This document shows positions 43,092 to 51,552 of a stretch of DNA of 64,000 nucleotides, one piece after another. The position numbers and the translations under genes were made by a program. The stretch comes from Maribellus sp. CM-23 (GTDB taxonomy: Bacteria > Bacteroidota > Bacteroidia > Bacteroidales > Prolixibacteraceae). Within the stretch, counting starts at the first letter, position 1, and every line of letters starts with the position of its first letter. The stretch lies in assembly GCF_021354595.1 (NCBI RefSeq), contig NZ_JADWYJ010000004.1, positions 434,001 to 498,000 on the forward strand. The letters run 5' to 3'. Under the pieces are notes generated by a model. The model saw only the letters and a program-made list of their open reading frames with translations, was not told where the DNA came from and made no database searches.

Positions 43092-43898
43092 ATGATCGTA
43101 TATTCTGACATAGAACCTGTTTACTACCTGTTGCCGCTTATTGGCTTTGTGGTAGGGCTGTTCGGAACCATGCTGGGAGGTGGTGGTGGATTTATTTTTC
43201 TTCCGCTGCTTACCATTCTGATCGGAGTTCCGATGCAAACTGCGGTCATTACTTCGCTGGTTGCCACGCTGCCGATTGCTATTGTGGGGACTGTGGGCCA
43301 TTCCCGGAAATCAAACATCGATTTCAGAACCGGGTTGGTTTTTGCCCTTGCCGGAATTGCCGGAGCATTTGCCGGAGCAGGGATTACAAGCCTGATCAGC
43401 CCGGAACAGTTGCGGATCAGTTTCGGTATTTATTCGGTGTTGATTGCGGCTCATATTGCTTATGGTACGATGCGAAAAGATGAACAGAAGCAAAAGATGG
43501 AAACATCCTCCATCCCGTCGGGAATAAAGAACAAAGCCAAAGGTTCGTTCTTTGGCTTGTTTGCCGGAATTATTACCGGAACCTTTGGAACCAGTGGAAC
43601 AGCCCCGGTGATTGCGGGTCTCTTTTCGATGCAGATTCCGTTAAAACTGGTGATCGGAACATCGTTGCTGGTGGTTCTGGCCAATACGGTTTTTGCGATC
43701 GGTGCTCATTTTCTGGTAGGCCAGATCGATTTTACACTGGTACTGTTTTTAACCGGCGGCTCGGTGATCGGGTCGTTGCTGGGACCTAATCTTTTGGCCA
43801 AAATAAAAACGGATAAATCGGAGAGCAAAGCCCGCTACATTTATGCGGTGGCTATGGTAATCATCGGAATTTTGATGATCACCGGGTTAAAGAAATAA
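43092..43898 (+). CDS. TauE/SafE family membrane transporter
   Basis: A 268-residue protein with eight predicted membrane segments in two repeats. The glycine-rich motif GLFGTMLGGGGGFIFLPLL is in the first repeat and GIITGTFGTSGTAPVIAGLF in the second, the family's paired signature. TauE/SafE proteins export sulfite, sulfonates or related small anions; the cargo is not evident. A TTG at 43080 could start it four codons earlier; I prefer the ATG at 43092. It follows the exported beta-rich gene directly and precedes the CdsA-like gene by 14 bp. Confidence 0.88.
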   Translation: MIVYSDIEPVYYLLPLIGFVVGLFGTMLGGGGGFIFLPLLTILIGVPMQTAVITSLVATLPIAIVGTVGHSRKSNIDFRTGLVFALAGIAGAFAGAGITSLISPEQLRISFGIYSVLIAAHIAYGTMRKDEQKQKMETSSIPSGIKNKAKGSFFGLFAGIITGTFGTSGTAPVIAGLFSMQIPLKLVIGTSLLVVLANTVFAIGAHFLVGQIDFTLVLFLTGGSVIGSLLGPNLLAKIKTDKSESKARYIYAVAMVIIGILMITGLKK

Positions 43899-43912
43899 TT
43901 TATAAAAAGAAC

Positions 43913-44641
43913 ATGATTCAAACGATTTACTATATCATTCTTATTTATTTCCTGTTAGGTGGAATCGCGTTTTATTTCATCAACCGGAAAAAAGAACCCG
44001 CGGTTGCCCGGGAAAGTTATACAAAGTTTGGTGTTTACTTTCTCATCATCAACGCACTGTTTTTCAGCATTACCATCAACTCGCTTGCGTTTCACTTTAT
44101 CGCAGTATTTATTATTGCAGGAGGCCTGCTCGAGCTGATTGGTTTGTACCGCAGCAGCGGATTCCGGAACAAAAACTTCTTCCTGTTTTCGGTAGTGGTT
44201 TTCGTGGTTTTGTCAATCGGGTTCTTTTCGTTTAGCGGGTTCGACAAAGGATTGATCCTGTTTTCATTCCTAGTGCTTTCCATCTTCGACAGCTTTAGCC
44301 AGATTACCGGGCAGTTGTGGGGGCGAAAGAAATTGTTCCCCGAAATAAGCCCGAAAAAAACAGTGGGCGGACTTGTGGGCGGAACCTTGGTGGCCCTGGT
44401 AAGCAGCTTTTTGTTAAAAGATTTGTACGCCGGAAGTACAGTGAGTGCGCTTGTTTTAGCGGTAGGCGTAATTGCTTTTGCCTTTGCCGGAGATTTGTCG
44501 GCTTCGTTTTACAAACGAAAATTTGGGGTTAAAGATTATAGTAAACTGATTCCGGGACACGGCGGGCTGCTCGATCGTTTCGACAGCCTGATTGCCGGCG
44601 GAGCCTGGGTAGCGCTGTATGTGCAGCTTTTCAGTATTTGA
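43913..44641 (+). CDS. CdsA-like CTP-dependent cytidylyltransferase
   Basis: A 242-residue membrane protein with about eight helices. The C-terminal family signature is intact: SASFYKRKFGVKDYSKLIPG followed by HGGLLDRFDS (S-x-x-K-R-x4-K-D ... HGGxxDRxD). Phosphatidate cytidylyltransferase makes CDP-diacylglycerol from CTP and phosphatidate on the inner membrane. This protein is shorter at its N-terminus than typical CdsA, and it stands inside a special lipid gene run, so a second, pathway-specific paralogue is more likely than the housekeeping enzyme. Gap to next gene 19 bp. Confidence 0.85.
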   Translation: MIQTIYYIILIYFLLGGIAFYFINRKKEPAVARESYTKFGVYFLIINALFFSITINSLAFHFIAVFIIAGGLLELIGLYRSSGFRNKNFFLFSVVVFVVLSIGFFSFSGFDKGLILFSFLVLSIFDSFSQITGQLWGRKKLFPEISPKKTVGGLVGGTLVALVSSFLLKDLYAGSTVSALVLAVGVIAFAFAGDLSASFYKRKFGVKDYSKLIPGHGGLLDRFDSLIAGGAWVALYVQLFSI

Positions 44642-44660
44642 AAGTATTTTATAGATAGAA

Positions 44661-45335
44661 ATGGGAAATATTGTTGTTTTATCATTTGTGTACCTGGTCG
44701 GGATCGTATTGCTACTGGCATTTAACGAGTTAAACTACAGGAGGCTGAATCTGAAAGGAGAGTTCACCCGTAAATTTGCTCATTTTATGGCTACTCTGGC
44801 AGTGGTGCCCTTTCCGTACATAATTCCGTCGCACTGGTACGTTTTGGTGCTGGCCATTTTATTTTTCCTGGCACTTTTCATAACGCAGTACAGCAAACAA
44901 TTAAAGTCAATTCACGATATTGAGCGAAAATCTATAGGCAGTTACTTGCTTCCCCTCTCAATTTATGTTACCTTTTTAATAGCAAACCTGCTGGACAATA
45001 AGTTCATTTACATTTTGCCCATGCTGATTCTGGCCATTTGCGACCCAATTGCGGCCATTCTGGGGATCAATATTAAAAACTACAACGGTCGCATCGTATT
45101 ATTTGGGCACAAATTCAACAAAACATGGTTAGGGTCGGGAAGTTTTCTGGTTACCAGTTTCGTGATCAGTTTGATTGCACTGTACTTTCACCGGCATGTA
45201 TTCGATCTGAAAACATTTTTACTGGCAACTTCTGTGGCTGTAGCAACCACGGTTGGCGAACTTATTAGCTGGCGTGGGTCTGATAACCTGACCATCCCGC
45301 TTAGCGCAGTAGTGATTTTGGTTTTATTTCTTTAA
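44661..45335 (+). CDS. Polyprenol/phytol/diacylglycerol kinase-like (CTP-dependent) membrane protein
   Basis: A 224-residue protein with seven predicted helices. An N-terminal FTRKFAHFMATLAVVPFPY segment and an inner ILAICDPIAAILGINIKNYN segment match the dolichol kinase/phytol kinase (SEC59/VTE5) family, where the D-P-x-A-A-x-x-G motif is catalytic. Those enzymes phosphorylate a lipid alcohol with CTP. The substrate here is unknown; it could be a fatty or polyprenyl alcohol, or diacylglycerol. It lies between the CdsA-like and SDR genes, in the same direction, and is part of the lipid run. Confidence 0.78.
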   Translation: MGNIVVLSFVYLVGIVLLLAFNELNYRRLNLKGEFTRKFAHFMATLAVVPFPYIIPSHWYVLVLAILFFLALFITQYSKQLKSIHDIERKSIGSYLLPLSIYVTFLIANLLDNKFIYILPMLILAICDPIAAILGINIKNYNGRIVLFGHKFNKTWLGSGSFLVTSFVISLIALYFHRHVFDLKTFLLATSVAVATTVGELISWRGSDNLTIPLSAVVILVLFL

Positions 45336-45394
45336 CAGAATAGTAAAAACGATATATACGGTAGTAGAACTACCTCTAGAAGAAAACAAGAAAC

Positions 45395-46492
45395 ATGAAA
45401 ACGATTGTTATTAACGGAGCAAACGGCTATGTAGCAGCCAACTTTATCAAGGAGCTACTCTTGGAGGATTTCAGAATCATTGCCTTGGTAAGGACGGGAA
45501 AACTCCCGTCGGAAGTGAGAATGAGCAACATGCTTACCGATTTGAACGAAGGAGAGGAAATTAGATCCGACAATCTGAAGGTGTACGACTATTCACTCGT
45601 CGATGGAAATTTCTCCATCCCGGAAGAGCAGTTGCTGGAGATCTTTCAGGGCGATGTGGATTATTTTCATTTTGCAGCGAGTCTGAAATATGACTTCAAA
45701 GCAAAGGATGAAATCTTTCAGACAAACCTGGACGGAGTGCAGAATTCGATGAAAGTATTCTCCAAGTTCGCATCGGAAAGTTCACGCTTTTTCTTTATCA
45801 GTACCGCTTATTCGTGCGGAATTATGGACGGAAAGTTTGAAGAGAAATTCTACGACAACGCCGATATTTCCATGTTTCGCAACTATTACGAGCAATCAAA
45901 ACGATTTGCCGAAAACCTGATCAGAAAACAAATTGAAGAGGAGGGATTGAATGGACATATTTTACGTTTGTCGCAAGTAGTTGGAAACAACAAAACAGGA
46001 GTAACCAAAACCGATTACGGAATTTTTGATTTTGCCCGCAGGATTCAAAGCCTGGCCAACCGGCACCCCTATCGGAAAGTACGTGTAAAGGTAAACCCGG
46101 AGACCACTCAGAACCTGATTCCGATCGATACCGTAGTAACTTACCTGATGCAGGTTGTGAAGATTGCTGACTTACCAGTGATTTTGAATGTAGTTGCCAA
46201 AGAAGGTATCCGGAATAGTCTCATATTAAGTTGTCTGAGTGAATTGCTTCCGGTTACGCTTATTCCTCAACCCGATCTCGACGTTTCGGAGATGGATTCG
46301 TATGAGCGGATTGTTTCCATTGGCATGTCTTTCACCAATAGTTATACAAATGTTGATATGAACTTCGACACCACAAAACTGGACGAAGTGATGCAGGTGG
46401 AAGAAAACGAGGCGAGCGAAGCATCCATTCGGGCCATGTTGGAATATTTTTTGGACAAGTCGTCGGATAAAAAAGCCCGGATTGCCAGTTAA
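45395..46492 (+). CDS. NAD(P)-dependent extended SDR (male-sterility/acyl reductase-like)
   Basis: A 365-residue enzyme. The nucleotide-binding loop is NGANGYVA (Gly8, Gly11, Ala14), the acidic/basic second strand follows, and the catalytic set is Ser/Thr136-137 (FFFISTAYS) with Tyr165 and Lys169 (YYEQSK). The layout is that of the NAD-binding domain of fatty acyl-CoA reductases (male-sterility type), but epimerase-like members look the same, so the reaction is open. Next to polyprenol-kinase-like and CDP-alcohol phosphotransferase genes, a role in making or modifying a lipid alcohol or head group is plausible. Confidence 0.75.
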   Translation: MKTIVINGANGYVAANFIKELLLEDFRIIALVRTGKLPSEVRMSNMLTDLNEGEEIRSDNLKVYDYSLVDGNFSIPEEQLLEIFQGDVDYFHFAASLKYDFKAKDEIFQTNLDGVQNSMKVFSKFASESSRFFFISTAYSCGIMDGKFEEKFYDNADISMFRNYYEQSKRFAENLIRKQIEEEGLNGHILRLSQVVGNNKTGVTKTDYGIFDFARRIQSLANRHPYRKVRVKVNPETTQNLIPIDTVVTYLMQVVKIADLPVILNVVAKEGIRNSLILSCLSELLPVTLIPQPDLDVSEMDSYERIVSIGMSFTNSYTNVDMNFDTTKLDEVMQVEENEASEASIRAMLEYFLDKSSDKKARIAS

Positions 46493-46586
46493 TAAGAAAA
46501 GAAAAACAGAAATTAGCAGAACATAATTCGTGTAACCGGTACCGGAATCATTTCCCGGTGCGGGTTGCATGTTTTCTTATACAACA

Positions 46587-46604
46587 CCCGGTAAAGGTAC
46601 CGGG
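46587..46604 (+). promoter_or_regulatory. Perfect 7-bp hairpin between SDR and CDP-alcohol genes
   Basis: CCCGGTA (46587-46593), loop AAGG, TACCGGG (46598-46604). A second CCGGTACCGG-type stretch lies about 50 bp upstream. There is no T tract, so an RNA-processing or stability element is more likely than a terminator. Inference. Confidence 0.4.
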
Positions 46605-46633
46605 AACATTGATGAATAAACAATTATAGACAA

Positions 46634-47236
46634 ATGAAACAGATTACAGTAAGAGGGGAAAAAATATTGAATGTGCCCAATCTTATCAGTCTTTACCGGC
46701 TGCTGGCCTTTCCCCTGATATTTTATTTTGCGCTTACCGGACAGGAAAACTACTATGTAATTTTCTTGTGTATTAGCCTGGTGAGCGATGTGCTGGATGG
46801 AAATATTGCCCGTTTGTTTAAGTTGCAGACCAATTTTGGCGCAGCACTTGACAACCTGGCAGACATATGTACTTATGCCATGGCATTGCTTGGTTTGTTT
46901 GTTTTTAAATGGACCGAAATTGAGCCACATGCCTGGATATTGTATTTATTCCTGACGGTTTTTGTACTTAGCTACATTGTTTCGTTTTACCGCTTTGGTA
47001 AAATACCGGGCTTGCATTTATACTCGGCTGTTTCGGCCGGATACGTTCAAAGTATATTCTTTTTTGTGCTCTTTGTTTTTGGGTTTTATACCTGGATGTA
47101 CTATCTGGCAGTAGGTTGGGGAGTGATCGCTTACATCGAAAAGATTTTTGTATTGCTTCGGCTCGATGATATCCGGATTGGAGTAAAAGGATTGTACTGG
47201 ATCATTCAGAGTGAGAAAAGGCAGCCGATAAATTAA
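46634..47236 (+). CDS. CDP-alcohol phosphatidyltransferase
   Basis: A 200-residue membrane enzyme with the full family motif D-x2-D-G-x2-A-R-x8-G-x3-D-x3-D: Asp52, Asp55-Gly56, Ala59-Arg60, Gly69, Asp73 and Asp77 (SDVLDGNIAR ... GAALDNLAD). About six helices. It joins a CDP-activated lipid to an alcohol acceptor, or a CDP-alcohol to a diacylglycerol, on the cytosolic face. The acceptor cannot be read. Its position after CdsA-like and polyprenol-kinase-like genes suggests it takes a CDP-lipid made in the same pathway. Five bases separate it from the DUF5686 gene. Confidence 0.92.
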   Translation: MKQITVRGEKILNVPNLISLYRLLAFPLIFYFALTGQENYYVIFLCISLVSDVLDGNIARLFKLQTNFGAALDNLADICTYAMALLGLFVFKWTEIEPHAWILYLFLTVFVLSYIVSFYRFGKIPGLHLYSAVSAGYVQSIFFFVLFVFGFYTWMYYLAVGWGVIAYIEKIFVLLRLDDIRIGVKGLYWIIQSEKRQPIN

Positions 47237-47241
47237 CCGAA

Positions 47242-49686
47242 ATGTTGAGGAGGATATTTACAACTGCCACGCTTCTGGTTGTGGTAAGTTGGTTGGGTAC
47301 CGCTCAGGAGGTTACCGGAGTTGTGCAGGACGTGGATACAAAAGAAGCCATCCCGTTCGCCAATATCTGGATAAAAGGGACCACGAAGGGGACCCAGTCA
47401 AACGGTGACGGCTATTTTGTGTTGAAAAAAACACAGGGAGACACGTTGGCTGTTTCTTCGGTGGGCTACGTTCAGCAGGAATTTGTGTTGAATGGCAAGA
47501 ATGAACAACTCAAGGTCGAATTAAAAAAGGAGGTTCAGAAAATTGAAGAGGTAACCATCAAGTCTGATATTCCGTTTGCCCGGGTGGTGTTCAATCTTAT
47601 CCAGAAACACAAGAAGGAAAATCGCGAGAAGCTGGAGCAGGTGCGCGATTACAAGCAGCTCGAAAACACTACGGTTTACATAGCGGTAGATACCACTGCA
47701 AAGATCAACCGGTTTTTTGACAACATGGAGGAGGTAACCATGGAAATGGAAGGGCAGAGTCTGCGGTTTTCGCCGATTTACCTGCTTGAAGAAGCCGAGC
47801 AGGTTTCAGCTGATTCCATGAGTGTGGTTTACAGTAAAAAAGACGGTATATTTCCGCGTTTAAACCCGGCCATCGAAAGTCTGCTTCTCGATAATGTGGT
47901 GGTAGATCTGGATTTTTACAAAGAACAAATCCGTATTCTCGACCGCGGCTTTATTTCGCCGATTGCCGGATCAGCATGGATGTATTACAACATCTACTTC
48001 AACGACAGTGTGTACGAAGGCGACCACACGTATTACCACATGACGTATTCACCCAAGAACCCGCTTAATCCCTTGTTTTCGGGGAGTTTTTTGGTGGATA
48101 GTGAAACATTCGCATTAAAAAGCATTGAAGCCTACATTTCGGGGAAAGCCAACCTGAACTTTGTAAACGGATTCAGAGGCACCGTAACGTATAAAACATT
48201 GCCCGACGGAGGTTATTTTTACGATGCACAGAACATTGGCATCAATTTGTCGATACGCCTGAACAAGGATTCGGCCTCGTACAGTTCGAGACGTATGGAT
48301 CAGATTGCCAGCGGCAACTGGCTGATCAATAAAACCACGCAATACTCCAATGCCGACAGGTTAAGCACAATAAAACCAGGGGACTGGAAAAACCAGCCGG
48401 AATTTTCAGTCGAACACCTGGGAGAGGAAACGTATTTTACCGTAAATAAGCTGAAAGAGCAGAAGGTGGTAAAAGGGATCGACAAGGTAGGGGGAATGGC
48501 GCTTACAAGTTTCTACAATGCCGGAAAACTCGATGTGGGGCCGGTGTTTGATATTTACACGACCAACCGCATTGAGGGAACACGACTGACAGTGCCCCTG
48601 CGAACCAGCGAACAGATGTTTAAACGCTTTTCGGTGGGTGGTTTCCTCGGGTACGGCTCCACCAGTAAAGAGTTTAAGTATGGAGGAAACTTAATCTACC
48701 AACCCGGCACTACCGATAAGTTTTTGTTGCGTTTCAGATATTACAACGATTACAACCTGATTTCGCAGGACAAGTTCTTGCGTTTTATAAAGAATAATCC
48801 CAACAATAAGGGAAATGCCAACTTCATTGCATCTTTTACTACGCGCGAAAAAAATCCCTTCCTAAAAGAGGAGCAATATGTGGAATTCAGGGTGGATTAT
48901 AATGGTGAAAAAGACGTGCACCTGGAGGCTTCTCCTTATATTCTCTGGAACAAGAGTACGCCGTATGTAGATTTTGTAAGAGATGGTGTGTCGCACCCGA
49001 AGTACACAAACTACGGGGTTTTGTTTGATTTGCGCCTGGCTTTTCGTCAGCATTACGACAAGTTTTTCTTCGAGCGCGTGTATTACATCAACCCGGTGCC
49101 GGTGATCAACTTAAGCTGGGATGTGGGTACAACCACCATTCCGGGCGTTAACAGAAATGACCTGGGGTATTATTCTCATTTGCATGGATCGATTTCAGGG
49201 CGCCTGCTCATGGGGCAGCTTTTTATCAATTATATGCTGAACGGCGGTTACCTGTTTGGTGATGCCCCTTACGATTTGCTCGATCAACCGGTGGGGTCTA
49301 TGTCGCTCGGATTTGCCAAGTACAGGTTTAACCTCCTGCATCATGCATCGTTTGCCCACAATGCGTACACCAACCTGCATGCCCATTTAAACGGTGGTGG
49401 TTTTATTTTGAACAAGATACCCTTGATCCGGTCGTTCAAATTGCGTGAAATTGTTTCGATAAAGGCCCATTACGGGAACCTGACCAAAGGATACAAACCG
49501 ATTTTTGATTTGCCTGGCTTTTACGACAACAGCAAAAACGTGCCTTATGCCGAAATCGGATTTGGGGTAACCAATGTGTTTAAAGTACTTCGCGTGGAAT
49601 ACGTAAGACATTTGGGCGGTACATACCGCAATGCCCGTTTCACCGACAAAAACGGTATCTTCTTCCGGACTGAAATGAGTTTCTAG
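47242..49686 (+). CDS. DUF5686 outer-membrane protein with carboxypeptidase-like regulatory domain
   Basis: An 814-residue outer-membrane protein. After a signal peptide (TTATLLVVVSWLGTAQ) comes a carboxypeptidase-regulatory-like domain (EVTGVVQDVDTKEAIPFANI, to about residue 95), then the long DUF5686 region, ending in beta-barrel strands with a terminal phenylalanine (NGIFFRTEMSF). These domains are shared with SusC-type proteins, but there is no TonB box or plug here. DUF5686 is Bacteroidota-specific and unexplained. It is the last gene of the envelope-lipid run, which suggests that the lipid or its partner is placed at the outer membrane. Confidence 0.85.
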   Translation: MLRRIFTTATLLVVVSWLGTAQEVTGVVQDVDTKEAIPFANIWIKGTTKGTQSNGDGYFVLKKTQGDTLAVSSVGYVQQEFVLNGKNEQLKVELKKEVQKIEEVTIKSDIPFARVVFNLIQKHKKENREKLEQVRDYKQLENTTVYIAVDTTAKINRFFDNMEEVTMEMEGQSLRFSPIYLLEEAEQVSADSMSVVYSKKDGIFPRLNPAIESLLLDNVVVDLDFYKEQIRILDRGFISPIAGSAWMYYNIYFNDSVYEGDHTYYHMTYSPKNPLNPLFSGSFLVDSETFALKSIEAYISGKANLNFVNGFRGTVTYKTLPDGGYFYDAQNIGINLSIRLNKDSASYSSRRMDQIASGNWLINKTTQYSNADRLSTIKPGDWKNQPEFSVEHLGEETYFTVNKLKEQKVVKGIDKVGGMALTSFYNAGKLDVGPVFDIYTTNRIEGTRLTVPLRTSEQMFKRFSVGGFLGYGSTSKEFKYGGNLIYQPGTTDKFLLRFRYYNDYNLISQDKFLRFIKNNPNNKGNANFIASFTTREKNPFLKEEQYVEFRVDYNGEKDVHLEASPYILWNKSTPYVDFVRDGVSHPKYTNYGVLFDLRLAFRQHYDKFFFERVYYINPVPVINLSWDVGTTTIPGVNRNDLGYYSHLHGSISGRLLMGQLFINYMLNGGYLFGDAPYDLLDQPVGSMSLGFAKYRFNLLHHASFAHNAYTNLHAHLNGGGFILNKIPLIRSFKLREIVSIKAHYGNLTKGYKPIFDLPGFYDNSKNVPYAEIGFGVTNVFKVLRVEYVRHLGGTYRNARFTDKNGIFFRTEMSF

Positions 49687-49704
49687 ATTTGTGAAAGATA
49701 CAGT

Positions 49705-49746
49705 TGCAACCAGGAGCAAAACCTGCTTTTGGTTGCAGTTTTCTTT
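49705..49746. terminator. Hairpin terminator between DUF5686 and response-regulator genes
   Basis: TGCAACCA (49705-49712) and TGGTTGCA (49730-49737) form a perfect 8-bp stem followed by TTTTCTTTT. It lies between convergent genes. Confidence 0.65.
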
Positions 49747-49773
49747 TGAAAGAAGTCGTTCCGCCGGGAAGAA

Positions 49774-50415
49774 TCAAATTTTGTAAAAGCCGTTTTTTAT
49801 GGCAAAAACAACCAGGTTAGCCGTATTTTTCGATTGTGTTTTTAACAGCAAATTCTCGCGGTGCTTGTCAACCGTTCTTTTGCTGATGGATAGAATATCC
49901 GCAATTTCCTGGTTGGAACAACCTTTGCAAATCTGGCTCAATACCTCGGTTTCCCGTTCGGTTAGTTCATAGTCGGTTTTCCCCGGCGATTTGTCATTCA
50001 TCCGGTTTACGATGGATTGAAGAATCTCCATCGAGAAATAATTTCTTCCTTCCAGTACGTCCGAGATGGCCTTTTTTACTTCCGTAAAATTCGAGTTTTT
50101 GAGTAGAAAGCCGTTTGCACCGGCTTCAATCATGGTGGAGTAATAGCTTTCGTCGGAATACATCGACACAGCGATTATTTTTATTTCGGGCTGAATTTCG
50201 AGCGCTTTCCTGGCAGCCTCGGTTCCGTTCATTCCCGGCATTTCAATATCGAGAAGAACAACATCCACTTTCTTTTCTTTTAAGCCGTTTAAAAAATCAG
50301 CTCCATTCTCTGCTTCGTAAATTTCGTTGGCGAAATCGAGCCGCGAAAGCAGGAATTTCAATCCTTCGCGAAAAAGCGAATGGTCGTCCACTACGTATAT
50401 GTTTATTTTCTTCAT
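49774..50415 (-). CDS. NarL/FixJ-family response regulator
   Basis: A 213-residue regulator. The receiver domain has Asp10-Asp11, phospho-acceptor Asp56 (VVLLDIEMPG) and the usual Ser (VSMYSDES) and Lys (LLKNSNFTE). The LuxR-type DNA-binding domain is at the C-terminus (LTERETEVLSQICKGCSNQE through KRTVDKHRENLL). The start at 50415 gives the standard MKKINIYVVDDHSLFREGLK; an in-frame ATG at 50676 runs through the kinase gene and has no family similarity. It overlaps the histidine kinase stop by four bases (ATGA), so the two are translationally coupled. Targets unknown. Confidence 0.93.
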   Translation of the reverse strand: MKKINIYVVDDHSLFREGLKFLLSRLDFANEIYEAENGADFLNGLKEKKVDVVLLDIEMPGMNGTEAARKALEIQPEIKIIAVSMYSDESYYSTMIEAGANGFLLKNSNFTEVKKAISDVLEGRNYFSMEILQSIVNRMNDKSPGKTDYELTERETEVLSQICKGCSNQEIADILSISKRTVDKHRENLLLKTQSKNTANLVVFAIKNGFYKI

Positions 50416-51365
50416 TTTAAGGGGATTTGAATGTTGATGCTCATGCCTTTTCCGGGTTCTGATTCGAGGTAGTAGAATCCGTTCATCGATTTTATGCGCG
50501 AACGGATGTTTTCGAAACCCATTCCTTTCCCGCGCAGCGAGTTGGGTTCGTCTTTCATTTGAAACCCGGCTCCATCGTCGGAATAAGCCATTTTGAGGTG
50601 TTCTCCTTCTTCTGAAATATCCACCGAAATGGTTTGAGGCCGGGCATGTTTGAGGCTGTTGTTCAGGAGTTCGCATATCACCCGGAACAGGCCTGTTTCA
50701 ATGTCGTAATGAAAACGTTTGGAATCAATGTTGCCGCTCAGCTTAAAATCGATACTTGAGTTGGCCAGCATTTGACGGGCAATGGCTTCGAGCGCCTTGG
50801 TCAACCCATAATTTTTTAAAAGATGTGGGCTCAGGTGATTGGATATTTCTTTTAATGCCACGATGGCTTCGTCGGTGGCTTTGCAGGTAAGTTCCACCAT
50901 TTTTTGGTTTGAATGGTCCATTTCGTCTGTGTCAATAGCGCTTACGGTCATTTTTATCGACGAAAGAACCGGCCCCAGTCCGTCGTGTAAATCACGGGCA
51001 ATCGATTGCCGGGCTTGCTCTTCTCCCTGGATAACCGCTTTCAGCAAGCGCGATTCATTTTCTTTCCGAAGCAGCTCAATCCGGTCCTGTAAGTTGAAAA
51101 TCTGGCGGATAAAGATAACACCGGCCAGCATGAGGATGGAGATCATAACGCCGATCCAGCTTTCAACTTCCACTTTCGAAACCAACTGCGTTTCCCAGAA
51201 AAGAGTGGAAAATTCAAACAGGCGGCGCAGCGCCATTAGTACAAATCCTGCCGAAATCAGGATCCACGAAACGTTAAAACGCGTACGGCGAATCAGGCTG
51301 ACTGCCGTAATCGCTGCTCCCAGCTGAATAAGCATCGAGAGCAGCAAGGCGATCTTGAGCAACAT
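50412..51365 (-). CDS. Membrane sensor histidine kinase (HisKA_3 type)
   Basis: A 317-residue kinase with three N-terminal membrane helices (about residues 3-25, 32-50 and 70-90), then a coiled-coil linker and HisKA_3 phospho-acceptor His127 in the motif RDLHDGLGP, and an HATPase domain with N box ICELLNNSLKHA, G1 YSDDGAGF and G2 GKGMGFENIRSRI. This is the NarX/DesK-like class that pairs with LuxR-type regulators, here the adjacent gene. No periplasmic sensor domain of size is present, so it may sense the membrane itself. Confidence 0.92.
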   Translation of the reverse strand: MLLKIALLLSMLIQLGAAITAVSLIRRTRFNVSWILISAGFVLMALRRLFEFSTLFWETQLVSKVEVESWIGVMISILMLAGVIFIRQIFNLQDRIELLRKENESRLLKAVIQGEEQARQSIARDLHDGLGPVLSSIKMTVSAIDTDEMDHSNQKMVELTCKATDEAIVALKEISNHLSPHLLKNYGLTKALEAIARQMLANSSIDFKLSGNIDSKRFHYDIETGLFRVICELLNNSLKHARPQTISVDISEEGEHLKMAYSDDGAGFQMKDEPNSLRGKGMGFENIRSRIKSMNGFYYLESEPGKGMSINIQIPLK

Positions 51366-51486
51366 TTGGTTTTTTGGTAAAGGTAGCTTTTTTGCCCGTT
51401 TGGCATCCGGAAGTTGCGGTAACTTTAGCTGCCGGGGCGCTGCAATTCTTCAACGAAGCGTTGATGTGGCCTTATGTAAAGCAGAA

Positions 51487-51510
51487 AAGCCCCGAATTTC
51501 TTCGGAGCTT
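51487..51510 (-). terminator. Hairpin downstream of the sulfatase gene
   Basis: Minus strand: a CCGAA/TTCGG core with flanking AAGC/GCTT arms (one mismatch), followed by a T-rich stretch. It lies between the sulfatase stop codon and the kinase gene. Confidence 0.5.
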
Positions 51511-51552
51511 GATTCTGAAAATATCTTTTTTCTGAATTATCTTCATTCAAAA

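Noticed and set aside
45360..45375. GGTAG/CTACC inverted repeat upstream of the SDR gene
   Set aside because: Only five base pairs and no tail or match elsewhere; too weak to call.
50416..50676. N-terminal extension of the response regulator to an ATG at 50676
   Set aside because: The extra 87 residues lie within the kinase gene in another frame, are Arg/Pro-rich and match no receiver domain; the ATG at 50415 begins the domain exactly.
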